Below, piece after piece: positions 8,790-16,882 of a DNA stretch of 34,303 nucleotides. The DNA comes from Synechococcus sp. UW140 (GTDB taxonomy: Bacteria; Cyanobacteriota; Cyanobacteriia; PCC-6307; Cyanobiaceae): positions 1 through 34,303 of the forward strand of contig CAMCQR010000022.1 in the NCBI GenBank assembly GCA_945877115.1. The letters run 5' to 3'. The notes under the pieces are model-generated. The model saw nothing but the letters and a program-made list of their open reading frames with translations, was not told the origin of the DNA and made no database searches. Made by a program: the position numbers and the translations under genes. Position 1 is the stretch's first letter. Each line of letters opens with the position of its first letter.

Positions 8790-9587
8790 TCAGCCCTGTT
8801 CGAGCCGTTGGGCGGAAACCACAATCCACAGCCGCCGTTCCTTGCCACCCCCCTGGGCGGGACCCAGACCGGTGTAGATGGCCACCAGGCCGTTGGGACC
8901 GGTTTTGCAGAGGCCTGGGCGGTAGCCATAGCGGGCTCCGTGGTTGGCCAGGCTGGTGGCCGAACGCAGACCGATAGCCCTGGAAGCCAGGCTGCTGGGC
9001 ATGGGGGTTTCGGACGCCAGGCTCTTCAGCTGGGCCTGGTTCAACAGTTCCGCCGCTGGGGGGAGTCGCTGGCCCTGCCCTGGCTGGGGGACGGGGGAAT
9101 CCCCAGCCGCAATCGGGCGATCGCCTAGCGACCGGGCAGGTGCTGGGGACGGGACGGGAGCAAGGCGTTTCTCCAGGGCCTCAAGCCGGGCGAGGATGGC
9201 CTCCATGGCCGTCTCCGGCTGGGGTGGCAAAGCTGCCGGCGCAGGCTCCTGGGACGGGGCCTTAGGCCGGCGAAAAAACAGCATGGAGAGCACCCCCACC
9301 GGAAAGACACCGATCAGCTCCCAGCCCAGGCTGCCGTGGCCGTTGAGAAAGGTCTGGAGCTGCTGGGCGGGATGCTGGGGCTGACCGGTAGCCCCCTCCC
9401 CGCTTCTGGGCTCGTAGAACTGCGGGAACTCCTTCTTCAAAAACGAATCGGAAAACACGGGGCGTGGGCTGCCCCCTTCGGCGGCGGCAGGGGAATCGCC
9501 GCCGCCCGATTCGGCAGGGGACGCGCCAGGGGGCGGTTTGGGTGGTTCCACGTTGATGTGGATCACGAGGTACTCCCAGCTGTCCAT
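8790..9587 (-). CDS. Proline-rich hypothetical protein with split DUF4177-like domain
   Basis: I do not recognise a named gene. The 265-residue product opens with [12 protein letters not shown], and after a proline/serine-rich insert of about 60 residues continues with [18 protein letters not shown] and LSMLFFRRP. These two blocks look like the first strand and the helix-strand end of the small DUF4177 fold (xWEYKVV ... LNxxGxxGWELV ... FKR), with the insert between them. The middle is a predicted helical stretch ([18 protein letters not shown]) followed by more Pro/Ala-rich sequence. The last 70 residues ([26 protein letters not shown]) look folded again. There is no signal peptide, so a cytoplasmic location is likely. 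It is transcribed away from the cyclophilin gene. The function is unknown. Confidence 0.75.
   Translation of the reverse strand: MDSWEYLVIHINVEPPKPPPGASPAESGGGDSPAAAEGGSPRPVFSDSFLKKEFPQFYEPRSGEGATGQPQHPAQQLQTFLNGHGSLGWELIGVFPVGVLSMLFFRRPKAPSQEPAPAALPPQPETAMEAILARLEALEKRLAPVPSPAPARSLGDRPIAAGDSPVPQPGQGQRLPPAAELLNQAQLKSLASETPMPSSLASRAIGLRSATSLANHGARYGYRPGLCKTGPNGLVAIYTGLGPAQGGGKERRLWIVVSAQRLEQG
9117..9124. repeat. HIP1 octameric palindrome GCGATCGC
   Basis: One copy of the Highly Iterated Palindrome typical of many cyanobacterial genomes, inside the proline-rich hypothetical gene. It is a taxonomic hint rather than a regulatory call. Confidence 0.8.
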
Positions 9588-9673
9588 GGCCGATGGCGCG
9601 ACGGGTCCCGCACCTCTCTAGGCCAGGGGTCCGCCCATGGGCTGGCAGGATTGGGGTCCCCAATCCCAGCACC

Positions 9674-10114
9674 ATGACCACCGCCCTGATGGACACCGAA
9701 GCGGGCCCGATCAAGCTGGAGCTATTCGATGGAGAGGCCCCCGGCACCGTGGCCAACTTCGTCAAGCTCGCCAACGAAGGTTTCTATGACGGGCTCAGCT
9801 TCCATCGTGTCATCGATGGCTTTATGGCCCAGGGAGGCTGTCCCAACAGCCGCGAAGGCTCAAGGGGACAGGCCGGCACAGGCGGTCCTGGCTACACGAT
9901 CCCCTGCGAAATCAATAGCCACAAGCATCAGGCCGGCAGCCTGTCGATGGCCCACGCCGGCAAGAACACCGGCGGCAGTCAGTTTTTTCTGTGCCATGGG
10001 GCCCAATCCCACCTCGATGGCCAGCACACGGTTTTTGGCCAGACGGGGGATATGGATGTGGTGCTGAAGCTACGGAATGGCAGCCGAATCAAAAGCGTTA
10101 AGATTGAAGCATAA
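9674..10114 (+). CDS. ppiB: Cyclophilin-type peptidyl-prolyl cis-trans isomerase
   Basis: Catalyses cis-trans isomerisation of prolyl bonds. The product has 146 residues from the ATG at 9674; an open frame extends 81 bases further upstream to 9593 but encodes no family sequence. The short bacterial cyclophilin core is complete: [29 protein letters not shown] (in pieces FHRVI and FMAQGG with the catalytic arginine), [28 protein letters not shown] and [10 protein letters not shown]. There is no signal peptide, so it is cytoplasmic. It ends inside a 9-base-pair hairpin at 10092-10120. Its neighbours are a divergent hypothetical gene and the convergent ribBA. Confidence 0.93.
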   Translation: MTTALMDTEAGPIKLELFDGEAPGTVANFVKLANEGFYDGLSFHRVIDGFMAQGGCPNSREGSRGQAGTGGPGYTIPCEINSHKHQAGSLSMAHAGKNTGGSQFFLCHGAQSHLDGQHTVFGQTGDMDVVLKLRNGSRIKSVKIEA

Positions 10115-10274
10115 CGCTTTGATGATTGGCCTTGGCATCAAAAGTTCAAAGTCACTCCAATCATGAGCGGCCTTGAACTTGATGCCCAAAGGTTCAACAA
10201 TTTCCTGAGTCTGCTGCAAAGCACCCCAAGTTGGTCCCAATCAGTTCGGTGAGGGTCACATCGTTCCTTGGGGT
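10092..10274. repeat. Three successive inverted repeats between ppiB and ribBA
   Basis: This 3'-to-3' gap holds three inverted repeats. The first is AAAGCGTTA / TAACGCTTT (10092-10100 and 10112-10120), a perfect 9-base stem that overlaps the ppiB stop. The second is GGCATCAAAAGTTCAA / TTGAACTTGATGCC (10134-10149 and 10173-10186), a perfect match except for a 2-base bulge. The third is ACCCCAAG / CTTGGGGT (10223-10230 and 10267-10274) around a 36-base loop. None is followed by a clear U-tract. They may be terminators or a structured transcript. No open reading frame of note lies here. Confidence 0.55.
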
Positions 10275-10311
10275 CAATCGTTTGGCGCGGCCATAAAGCA
10301 TTATCTCAAAC

Positions 10312-12054
10312 TTAAGCCCAGCGGATGAAAGATCCGGCCTTGAGGTTCAGCAAGGGGCAAACCGCCGCTTCAGGGGTGGATCCCAGGTCGGCGAGCCCGC
10401 GGCGCTCCGGTTCGAGATCCCCACTGGGATGCCCCCGGCGTTGGACATCGGGCGCCAGCAGCAGCGCTACGGAAGTCGTGTCTGACCATTGGGCCATCGC
10501 TTCCAGGGATCCGGCCAGGTCGGCGGCCGTGAGTTGTCGGTATTCGTGGGCCGCCAGCAACAGGGCGATCCGCGGCTGCTCCAGCAGGGCCAGCAGGCGC
10601 GGATGCTCTTCGTGATTGAGCAGTAACTGCCGCTGCTGGGCCCACTGGCGCAGGGCCTCAAGGCGCGCCGCCAGGGCCGAGGGAGCGACGGGCCCGTCCC
10701 AGGCCAGTACGGCGCTGAGGCCCTGCGGTGTGTCCTGCTTGAGGGGATCAACCGGGCCGGCGGCAGCCGTGGGCTCCCCCATCAGATGGCCCAGTTTCAC
10801 CCGTTTGACCTGCAGGTAGGCCGCGTTGTGGTCACCGGGATCCATCACCAGGGGCACCCGATCGACGACTTCAAGGCCGTAACCACCCAAACCGGCAATC
10901 TTGCGGGGATTGTTGGTGATCAGCCGCAGGCGCTGGATGCCCAGATCGCTGAGGATCTGGGCCCCGACGCCGTAATTGCGCAAATCAGCAGCAAAGCCAA
11001 GGTGCTCATTGGCTTCTACGGTGTCCAGGCCGCCATCCTGCAGGCTATAGGCCTTGAGTTTGTTCACCAGGCCGATTCCGCGACCCTCCTGGCGCAGGTA
11101 GACCACCACCCCTTCTCCGGCCTCTTCAATCAGGCGCAGGGCCGCCTCCAGCTGGGGCCGACAATCGCAGCGCAGGGAGCCGAAGGCATCGCCGGTGAGA
11201 CATTCGGAATGGACACGCACCAGCACGGGCGCTGGAGCTTGCTCGGGATGGCCCTTGACGATGGCCACATGCTCGCTGCCATCCAGTTCATTGCGGTAGC
11301 CGATCGCCCGGAAACTACCGAAAGCACTGGGCATGTTGGCTTCGGCCTGGCGGCGCACGAAGCGCTCGGTATCGAGGCGATAGCGAATCAGATCGGCAAT
11401 GGAGATCAACCGCAGACCATGGCGCCTGGCATAGGCCACCAGCTGGGGCAAGCGGGCCATGGAGCCGTCATGGTTCTGGATTTCGCAGATCACACCCGCC
11501 GGGTACAGGCCCGCCAGACGGGCCAGATCCACGGCCGCTTCGGTGTGGCCGGCCCGCTTGAGGACCCCGCCTTCACGGGCCCGCAGGGGAAAGATGTGGC
11601 CGGGGCGGCGCAGGTCGGCTGGACGCGTGTCTGGATGGATAGCCACCTGGATGGTCCGGGCCCGGTCCTCGGCGGAAATGCCTGTGCTGACACCATTTTC
11701 GGGACCGGCATCCACACTGACGGTGAAGGCGGTCTGGTTGCTATCGGTGTTGCGATCCACCATCAGCGGCAGATCCAGGGCATCCAGGCGCTGGGCCTCC
11801 ATCGCCAGGCAGATCAGGCCCCGAGCTTCGGTGGCCATGAAATTGATCTGCTGGGGCGTCGCAAACTGGGCAGCACAGATCAGGTCGCCTTCGTTCTCCC
11901 GATTCTCATCGTCCACCACCACGACCGACTCCCCATTGCGGATGGCCGCCAGGGCATCGGCAATGCCATCGAAACGGATGGACGGAACACTGAAATCAGG
12001 AGCTGGTCGGGCGGGGGCGGGGTCTTCCGTCCGTTCCACTGGGGTGAGGGTCAA
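10312..12054 (-). CDS. ribBA: Bifunctional 3,4-dihydroxy-2-butanone 4-phosphate synthase / GTP cyclohydrolase II
   Basis: Catalyses both entry reactions of riboflavin synthesis, from ribulose 5-phosphate and from GTP. The N-terminal RibB domain (about residues 25-225) has [20 protein letters not shown] and the [13 protein letters not shown] region. The RibA domain (about 228-425) has the zinc site [25 protein letters not shown] and TNNPRKI. A further stretch of about 155 residues (426-580) is not part of either enzyme. It is Ala/Leu/Arg-rich and probably helical, starting after [10 protein letters not shown]. The start is uncertain: TTG at 12054 gives 580 residues, and GTG at 12039 gives 575. 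It is divergent from argC. Confidence 0.93.
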   Translation of the reverse strand: MTLTPVERTEDPAPARPAPDFSVPSIRFDGIADALAAIRNGESVVVVDDENRENEGDLICAAQFATPQQINFMATEARGLICLAMEAQRLDALDLPLMVDRNTDSNQTAFTVSVDAGPENGVSTGISAEDRARTIQVAIHPDTRPADLRRPGHIFPLRAREGGVLKRAGHTEAAVDLARLAGLYPAGVICEIQNHDGSMARLPQLVAYARRHGLRLISIADLIRYRLDTERFVRRQAEANMPSAFGSFRAIGYRNELDGSEHVAIVKGHPEQAPAPVLVRVHSECLTGDAFGSLRCDCRPQLEAALRLIEEAGEGVVVYLRQEGRGIGLVNKLKAYSLQDGGLDTVEANEHLGFAADLRNYGVGAQILSDLGIQRLRLITNNPRKIAGLGGYGLEVVDRVPLVMDPGDHNAAYLQVKRVKLGHLMGEPTAAAGPVDPLKQDTPQGLSAVLAWDGPVAPSALAARLEALRQWAQQRQLLLNHEEHPRLLALLEQPRIALLLAAHEYRQLTAADLAGSLEAMAQWSDTTSVALLLAPDVQRRGHPSGDLEPERRGLADLGSTPEAAVCPLLNLKAGSFIRWA

Positions 12055-12185
12055 CTGGGGTGAAGGCCAGGAGATCTGGTCAAATCACCACCAAAGATTA
12101 GACGCTGGCTGGCCCCCACCACGCCTCCTAACCGTGGCAGGCGCCCTGGGCAGGACCATTACGATCCTCGTCTTTACTCCTTGGC

Positions 12186-13253
12186 ATGGCGGCAGACAAA
12201 CGCATCGCAGTCATCGGCGCGAGCGGTTATGGCGGCCTGCAGACGTTGCGCCTGTTGGCGGACCATCCCCATTTCTCGGTCACCTTTCTGGGGGGAGAAC
12301 GCAGCAGTGGTCGCCGCTGGAGTGAGATCACCCCGTTCCTGCCCCTGGAGGGGGATCCGGTGGTGCGGCCCCCGGAGCCGGAGGCGATTGCGGCCGTGGC
12401 CGACCTGGCCGTGCTCAGCCTGCCCAACGGTCTCGCCGCCCGGCTCGTGCCCGAGCTCCTGCAGCGGGGGGTCAAGGTGGTCGATCTCTCCGCCGATTAC
12501 CGCTATCGCTCCCTGGCGCAATGGCAGGAGGTCTATGCGAGTGAAGCCAGGGAAACCCCGCGCCAGGACAACGATCTCTGCCAAGAAGCGGTCTATGGGC
12601 TTGTGGAGTGGCAGGAGGAGCAGATCCGCACCGCCCGGCTTGTGGCCGCTCCCGGCTGCTTTCCCACCGCCAGCCTGCTGGCCCTGCTGCCCTTCCTGAA
12701 CCAGGGGCTGATTGAACCGGCCGGCATCATCATCGACGCCAAAACCGGCACCTCCGGCGGCGGCCGGGCCGCCAAGGAACATCTGCTGCTGGCGGAGGCG
12801 GCGGAGGCCGTGGCGCCCTACGGCGTCGTGGGCCATCGCCACACCAGCGAAATCGAGCAGGTGGCCTCCCAGGTGGTCGGCCACCCGGTGGCCCTCCAGT
12901 TCAGCCCCCATCTGATGCCGATGGTGCGGGGCTTGCTCGCCACCGTCTACGCCCGCCTGGGGGATCCGGGGCTGACGGCGGACGATTGCACCACGCTGCT
13001 GAACGCCGCCTATCGCAACAGTTCCAGCGTGGAGGTGTTGCCGGTGGGCACCTATCCCTCCACCAAGTGGGTGCGCAACACCAACCGCGCCCTGCTGTCG
13101 GTGCAGGTGGATCGGCGCACCGGCCAACTGATCGTGATGAGCGCCATCGACAACCTGATCAAGGGCCAGGCCGGCCAGGGCGTCCAATGCCTCAACCTGA
13201 TGGCAGGGCTGCCGGCCAGCACGGGATTACCGCTATTGCCGTTCTATCCGTAA
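12186..13253 (+). CDS. argC: N-acetyl-gamma-glutamyl-phosphate reductase
   Basis: NADPH-dependent reduction of N-acetylglutamyl 5-phosphate to the semialdehyde, the third step of arginine synthesis. The product has 355 residues, a normal length. It shows the Rossmann opening IAVIGASGYGG, VDLSADYRYR, the catalytic cysteine in APGCFPT (C158), KTGTSGGGR, and the histidine motif GHRHTSEIEQ (H217/H219). Near the end are TKWVRNTNRALLSV and IDNLIKGQAGQ, typical of the bacterial type 1 enzyme. The ATG at 12186 is the start. The last 21 bases overlap the 3' end of the convergent purN gene, a tail-to-tail overlap with both frames intact. Confidence 0.96.
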   Translation: MAADKRIAVIGASGYGGLQTLRLLADHPHFSVTFLGGERSSGRRWSEITPFLPLEGDPVVRPPEPEAIAAVADLAVLSLPNGLAARLVPELLQRGVKVVDLSADYRYRSLAQWQEVYASEARETPRQDNDLCQEAVYGLVEWQEEQIRTARLVAAPGCFPTASLLALLPFLNQGLIEPAGIIIDAKTGTSGGGRAAKEHLLLAEAAEAVAPYGVVGHRHTSEIEQVASQVVGHPVALQFSPHLMPMVRGLLATVYARLGDPGLTADDCTTLLNAAYRNSSSVEVLPVGTYPSTKWVRNTNRALLSVQVDRRTGQLIVMSAIDNLIKGQAGQGVQCLNLMAGLPASTGLPLLPFYP

Positions 13254-13919
13254 AGACCCCAGCCGGGCGGCGACCAGGGCCACGGCCAAGGGCAGGATGC
13301 GGTGTTCCTGGACCTGGATCCGGGCCGCCAGGCTGGCCCTGGTATCTACCGCCAGCACCGGCACCGCGGCCTGCACCAGAATCGGGCCGGCATCCACCTC
13401 GGCGGCCACCAGGTGGGCGGTGCAACCGCTGAGGCTCACGCCGGCGGCCAGGGCTTGGCCCACCGCATCGAGGCCCCGAAAGCTGGGCAACAGGGAAGGA
13501 TGGATGTTCACCAACCGTTGCGGGAACGCCCCGACCAACACCGGGGTGACGATGCGCATCCAGCCCGCCATCACCACCAGGTCCACCCCCTTGGCTTGGA
13601 AGGCGGTGATGAGGGCGCGATCGAGATCCTCCCGGCTGGGGTGAAGCTGGTGATCGAGAAGCTGGGTGGGGATCCCGAGTCGCTCGGCCCGCCCCTGGGC
13701 GCCGCAATCGGCGCGGTTGACCACCAGCAACTCCACGCTGGCCGCCAAGGGCCCCTGGCGGCAGGCCCTGACCAGGGCCTCAAAATTGCTGCCGGCCCCG
13801 GAGGCCATCACCCCCAGCCTGAGCGGCCGCTGGTGCTGGCTACTGGCTTGGGGCCAAGGCTGTGGCAGTGGCCACTGAAAGGCCTGCTCCGATTGGCTAT
13901 TTTTGTCTGCACCCGGCAT
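13233..13919 (-). CDS. purN: Phosphoribosylglycinamide formyltransferase
   Basis: Transfers a formyl group from 10-formyltetrahydrofolate to GAR in purine synthesis. From the ATG at 13917-13919 the product is 228 residues. A further upstream start (13991) would run into the opposite ycf35-like gene. The folate/GAR fold is clear: LGVMASGAGSNFEAL, VVMAGWMRIVTPVLV, the catalytic set in NIHPSLLPSFRG (Asn, His) and HLVAAEVDAGPILVQ with the aspartate. The N-terminal leader of about 32 polar residues (Gln/Pro/Ser-rich) before the first strand is longer than in E. coli PurN. The gene is convergent with argC and divergent from the ycf35-like gene, whose start is 18 bases away. Confidence 0.94.
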   Translation of the reverse strand: MPGADKNSQSEQAFQWPLPQPWPQASSQHQRPLRLGVMASGAGSNFEALVRACRQGPLAASVELLVVNRADCGAQGRAERLGIPTQLLDHQLHPSREDLDRALITAFQAKGVDLVVMAGWMRIVTPVLVGAFPQRLVNIHPSLLPSFRGLDAVGQALAAGVSLSGCTAHLVAAEVDAGPILVQAAVPVLAVDTRASLAARIQVQEHRILPLAVALVAARLGSLRIERQ

Positions 13920-13937
13920 GCGAAGGACATCAAGCCC

Positions 13938-14282
13938 ATGTCCCATCTTTCTATCCTGCCAACCGTTCTCCGGGATGCCGACATCCTGCACCAGGCTCTC
14001 GGTTCCCTCGGCCTAACGGGCGAACCAGGGGGCGAGTTGCTCGGCTTTGCCGGCCAACGCCTGCCGGTAGCGATCTCCGTGCAACTGCAGGGGGGCCAGA
14101 GGCTGGGCTGGCAATGGTCTGCCGATGGCTCCCTCGCCCTGGTGGGAGACCTGCAGCAATTGAGCCGCTCCCACACCCTCCAAACCCTTCTGGGCCGAAT
14201 CACCCGGGCCTATGCCGCTCGCCAGGCCCTGCAGGATGCCTCGAAGAGCCTGCCCACGGCCCTGCTCGAAGTCCATGGTTGA
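13938..14282 (+). CDS. ycf35: DUF1257 (Ycf35-like) protein
   Basis: Soluble protein of 114 residues. It begins MSHLSILPTVLRDADILHQA, which is the characteristic opening of the DUF1257/Ycf35 family of cyanobacteria and red-algal plastids (MSHFS..T.I.D...L..AL). The following pattern also fits the family: a short two-lobed sheet region with LGWQWSADGSLALVGD, then a helical end ITRAYAARQALQDA. Its molecular role is not established as far as I know. The ATG at 13938 is used; the same frame is open for a long way upstream, but that sequence is antisense to purN. Its last 8 bases overlap the start of the M61 peptidase gene, so the two are probably co-translated. Confidence 0.8.
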   Translation: MSHLSILPTVLRDADILHQALGSLGLTGEPGGELLGFAGQRLPVAISVQLQGGQRLGWQWSADGSLALVGDLQQLSRSHTLQTLLGRITRAYAARQALQDASKSLPTALLEVHG

Positions 14283-16008
14283 GGCCGCCGCAGCGGCCCC
14301 GCGGCTCAGGCTGGATCTGCGTCAACCCAGTCGCCATCTGGTGTTGGCCCAACTCGATTTCACACCCGCGCACACCCAGCTCGACCTCCGCCTTCCGGCC
14401 TGGACCCCAGGCTCCTACCTGATCCGCGATTACGTCCGAACGCTCGAAGATCTGGGCCTGATGCAGGGGGACCGGCCGATCCCCTTGCAGCGCCTTGGCC
14501 CCGCCCACTGGCGGGCCCGATTGAACGATCTGGCACCGGTCAACCTCCGCTATCGCCTGCTGGCCGTTGAATCGAGCGTGCGCACCAGCCTGCTGCAGTC
14601 GGATCACGGCTTTGTTGTGCTGGCCCAGGTGGCCCTGCAGATCGATGGCCAACGCTGGCATCCCCACGCCCTGGAATTACGGCTGCCCCCGGATTGGCAG
14701 GCTTTCGTCCCCCTGCCCGAGGACGGCCAGGGAGGCTGGCTGGCCCGCGATTACGACCAACTGGTGGACAGCCCGGTGGAGGTCGGAGAGCTGACGGCCC
14801 GCCCCTTCGCCGTCGCCGGGGTCCCCCATCGTTGGGTCACCTGGGGGCAGGACCCCGCCATTGATGCCCCCCGCTGGTTGGAGGAGGTGGCAGCGGTATG
14901 TCAGGCCTGCTGCCAACTGATGGGTATGGCCGCCCCGCCGGCGCAGACCTATCTCCTGGTGCTGCACCTACTGGAACAGGGTTATGGCGGCCTGGAACAC
15001 GACAACAGTTGCGTACTGGTCTTTGGCCGCCGTGCCCTGGCGACACCCGAGGGCAGGCGCAAGCTGCTGCAGCTGGTGGCCCACGAATATCTCCACCAAT
15101 GGAATGGACGGCGTTTACGGCCAGCCCCCCTCTGGCCGATTGACTACGACGGGCCAGTGATCGTGCCCACCCTGTGGTTCGTGGAGGGAATCACCAGTTA
15201 CTACGACCTCTTTTTGCCCCAGCTCGCCGGTCTCAGCAACGAATCCGAGCTGCTGGCCGACCTGGGCGATGATCTTTGTCGTTATTTCCGCACCCCAGGC
15301 CGGTTTGTGCAGAGCCTGCGCGAGAGCAGTGAGGAAGCCTGGGTCAAGCTCTACCGGCAGGATGCCTATTCCAGTGACAATCAGGTCAGCTACTACATCA
15401 AGGGCACTGTGCTGGCCCTGATTCTCGATCTGCACCTCCGGCGCCACGGATCGGCCCTCAGCTCTGTGCTGCGTCAGTTGTGGGCCAGCCATGGTCGTTG
15501 GGGGCGGGGATACGGAGAGGCGGATTTGCTGGCGGCCTTCTCAGACCATGCGGCAGATCTGTCCACCCTTTTGCCCTTTTGGCTGGAAAGTCGTCAAGAT
15601 CCTCCCGTTGAGAACTACCTCGAGGATGTGGGGTTAAACCTGATTGCCATACCCGCCTCCCATCCATGCGCGGGGTGGCAGGTGGAAAGCCCAGGTTCTG
15701 CCGGATTGAGAATCAAACAGGTGGTGCGTGATGGACCCGCCGAGGTTGCTGGGCTTCAAGTAGGCGATGAGCTCTTGGCGGTCGAAGGCATGCGCGTCAT
15801 GGTGGAAAAGGAACTCACCAGCCTGTTGGTCCAAAGGGCCAGAGAGGGGAATCCCCTGGCGATTCTGTTTTGTCGGGATGGTTTGGTGCAGCACACCTGC
15901 CTTAGGCCCTCGGCCCCTGCGGTGATTCGTTATCGGCTCAACTCCGATCCAGCGGCCTCGCCAGCCATGCTCCAACGTCGGCGCGAATGGCTTGCCCTGG
16001 TGCCATGA
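14275..16008 (+). CDS. M61 family zinc aminopeptidase with C-terminal PDZ domain
   Basis: Predicted metallopeptidase related to Sphingomonas glycyl aminopeptidase, 577 residues. The N-terminal beta domain (about 10-170) includes PAWTPGSYLIRDY, a hallmark of the family. The catalytic gluzincin domain has YGGLEHDNS (about 238) and the zinc motif HEYLHQWNGRR (H270, E271, H274, then WN), with the third ligand E304 in WFVEGITSYYD. All catalytic residues are present. A PDZ domain near residues 480-560 carries DGPAEVAGLQVGDELLAVEG. No signal peptide is apparent, which points to a cytoplasmic enzyme. The ATG at 14275 overlaps the preceding ycf35-like gene by 8 bases, and its stop overlaps the next gene (ATGA), so three genes form a tight unit. 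Confidence 0.92.
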   Translation: MVEAAAAAPRLRLDLRQPSRHLVLAQLDFTPAHTQLDLRLPAWTPGSYLIRDYVRTLEDLGLMQGDRPIPLQRLGPAHWRARLNDLAPVNLRYRLLAVESSVRTSLLQSDHGFVVLAQVALQIDGQRWHPHALELRLPPDWQAFVPLPEDGQGGWLARDYDQLVDSPVEVGELTARPFAVAGVPHRWVTWGQDPAIDAPRWLEEVAAVCQACCQLMGMAAPPAQTYLLVLHLLEQGYGGLEHDNSCVLVFGRRALATPEGRRKLLQLVAHEYLHQWNGRRLRPAPLWPIDYDGPVIVPTLWFVEGITSYYDLFLPQLAGLSNESELLADLGDDLCRYFRTPGRFVQSLRESSEEAWVKLYRQDAYSSDNQVSYYIKGTVLALILDLHLRRHGSALSSVLRQLWASHGRWGRGYGEADLLAAFSDHAADLSTLLPFWLESRQDPPVENYLEDVGLNLIAIPASHPCAGWQVESPGSAGLRIKQVVRDGPAEVAGLQVGDELLAVEGMRVMVEKELTSLLVQRAREGNPLAILFCRDGLVQHTCLRPSAPAVIRYRLNSDPAASPAMLQRRREWLALVP

Positions 16009-16877
16009 CCCCCCGGACGCCCCCTCTGCTGATCGCCCTGGCGGGCGCCAGCCTTGTCTGTACCGGCCTGGCGCTCTGGCTGGCCCGGGGACTGATGACA
16101 TCCCCCAGCCCCAGTGGCCAGAACCCTTCCTTATTGGAAATTTTGGATGACGTACGGCGCGGCCAGCCCGCCCCGCCAGGTTCCCCGAAGCCGGCGCCCC
16201 AGCCACCCGCCCAAACCGCCTGGCGCTCCCCCCTGACCGATGCCTGCGTCGCCCCTGAACCGGCCATGGGCCAACGGCTACGCGATCTTTCCGCCCAGTT
16301 GAACAAGCGAGTGAATCGCATCCGCATCCACCCCTCCAATTTTAGTGAGCGCCAAAAAAAGGATGCCTTCGGCAATCGCATCGACCCCAACCCACGGGTG
16401 ATCGTGCTGCATGAAACCGTTTACGGGTTGGGTTCAGCGATCAATACCTTCATCACACCCCACCCCCATGATGATGGCCAGGTGAGCTACCACGTGCTCA
16501 TTGGCGAGGATGGCCGCATCATTCAAGCCCTTGACCCTGCCAAGCGGGCCTTTGGAGCTGGCTATTCGGCTTTCGCTGGCGAATGGGTCATCACCAACCG
16601 CAAGGTGGGGGGCTCCATCAACAATTTCGCCCTCCATCTAAGCCTTGAAACCCCCCTAGACGGAGAGGACGATGCCCCGGGGCACAGTGGCTACACCCAG
16701 GCCCAATACGACGCCATGGCCCTGGTCTTAGCCGACTGGATGCGTCGCTATCGCATCCCGCCTGAGAACATCACAACCCACCGCTATGTGGACCTCGGTG
16801 GTGAAAGGGCCGATCCTCGCAGCTTTCAGTGGAACGAACTCAAAGAACGGCTGATTGCCCTGGATGTTCTTTGCTAG
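16005..16877 (+). CDS. Membrane-anchored N-acetylmuramoyl-L-alanine amidase (Amidase_2/PGRP)
   Basis: Predicted zinc amidase that cuts between muramic acid and the stem peptide of peptidoglycan. From the ATG at 16005, which overlaps the upstream stop as ATGA, it has 290 residues; an in-frame ATG at 15987 would add six. An N-terminal hydrophobic segment (about residues 5-30, LLIALAGASLVCTGLALWLA) should anchor it, followed by a Pro-rich linker. The amidase domain has VIVLHETVYG with the first zinc histidine, VSYHVLIGEDGRIIQ, and THRYVDLGGERADPRSFQW, which supplies the second histidine and the late catalytic position. The catalytic face should be periplasmic. The next gene, convergent by 5 bases, is also a wall-lytic type. 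Confidence 0.88.
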   Translation: MTPRTPPLLIALAGASLVCTGLALWLARGLMTSPSPSGQNPSLLEILDDVRRGQPAPPGSPKPAPQPPAQTAWRSPLTDACVAPEPAMGQRLRDLSAQLNKRVNRIRIHPSNFSERQKKDAFGNRIDPNPRVIVLHETVYGLGSAINTFITPHPHDDGQVSYHVLIGEDGRIIQALDPAKRAFGAGYSAFAGEWVITNRKVGGSINNFALHLSLETPLDGEDDAPGHSGYTQAQYDAMALVLADWMRRYRIPPENITTHRYVDLGGERADPRSFQWNELKERLIALDVLC

Positions 16878-16882
16878 AGCAA

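Noticed and set aside
10786-12063. A 425-codon open frame on the plus strand opposite ribBA
   Set aside because: It is antisense to a clear RibBA, has no recognisable motif, and long shadow frames are expected in high-GC sequence. The same applies to the long frames at 26899-28134 and 29553-30743.
13233-13253. argC/purN 21-base overlap as a frameshift or assembly error
   Set aside because: Both proteins end naturally and are full length; short tail-to-tail overlaps are common.
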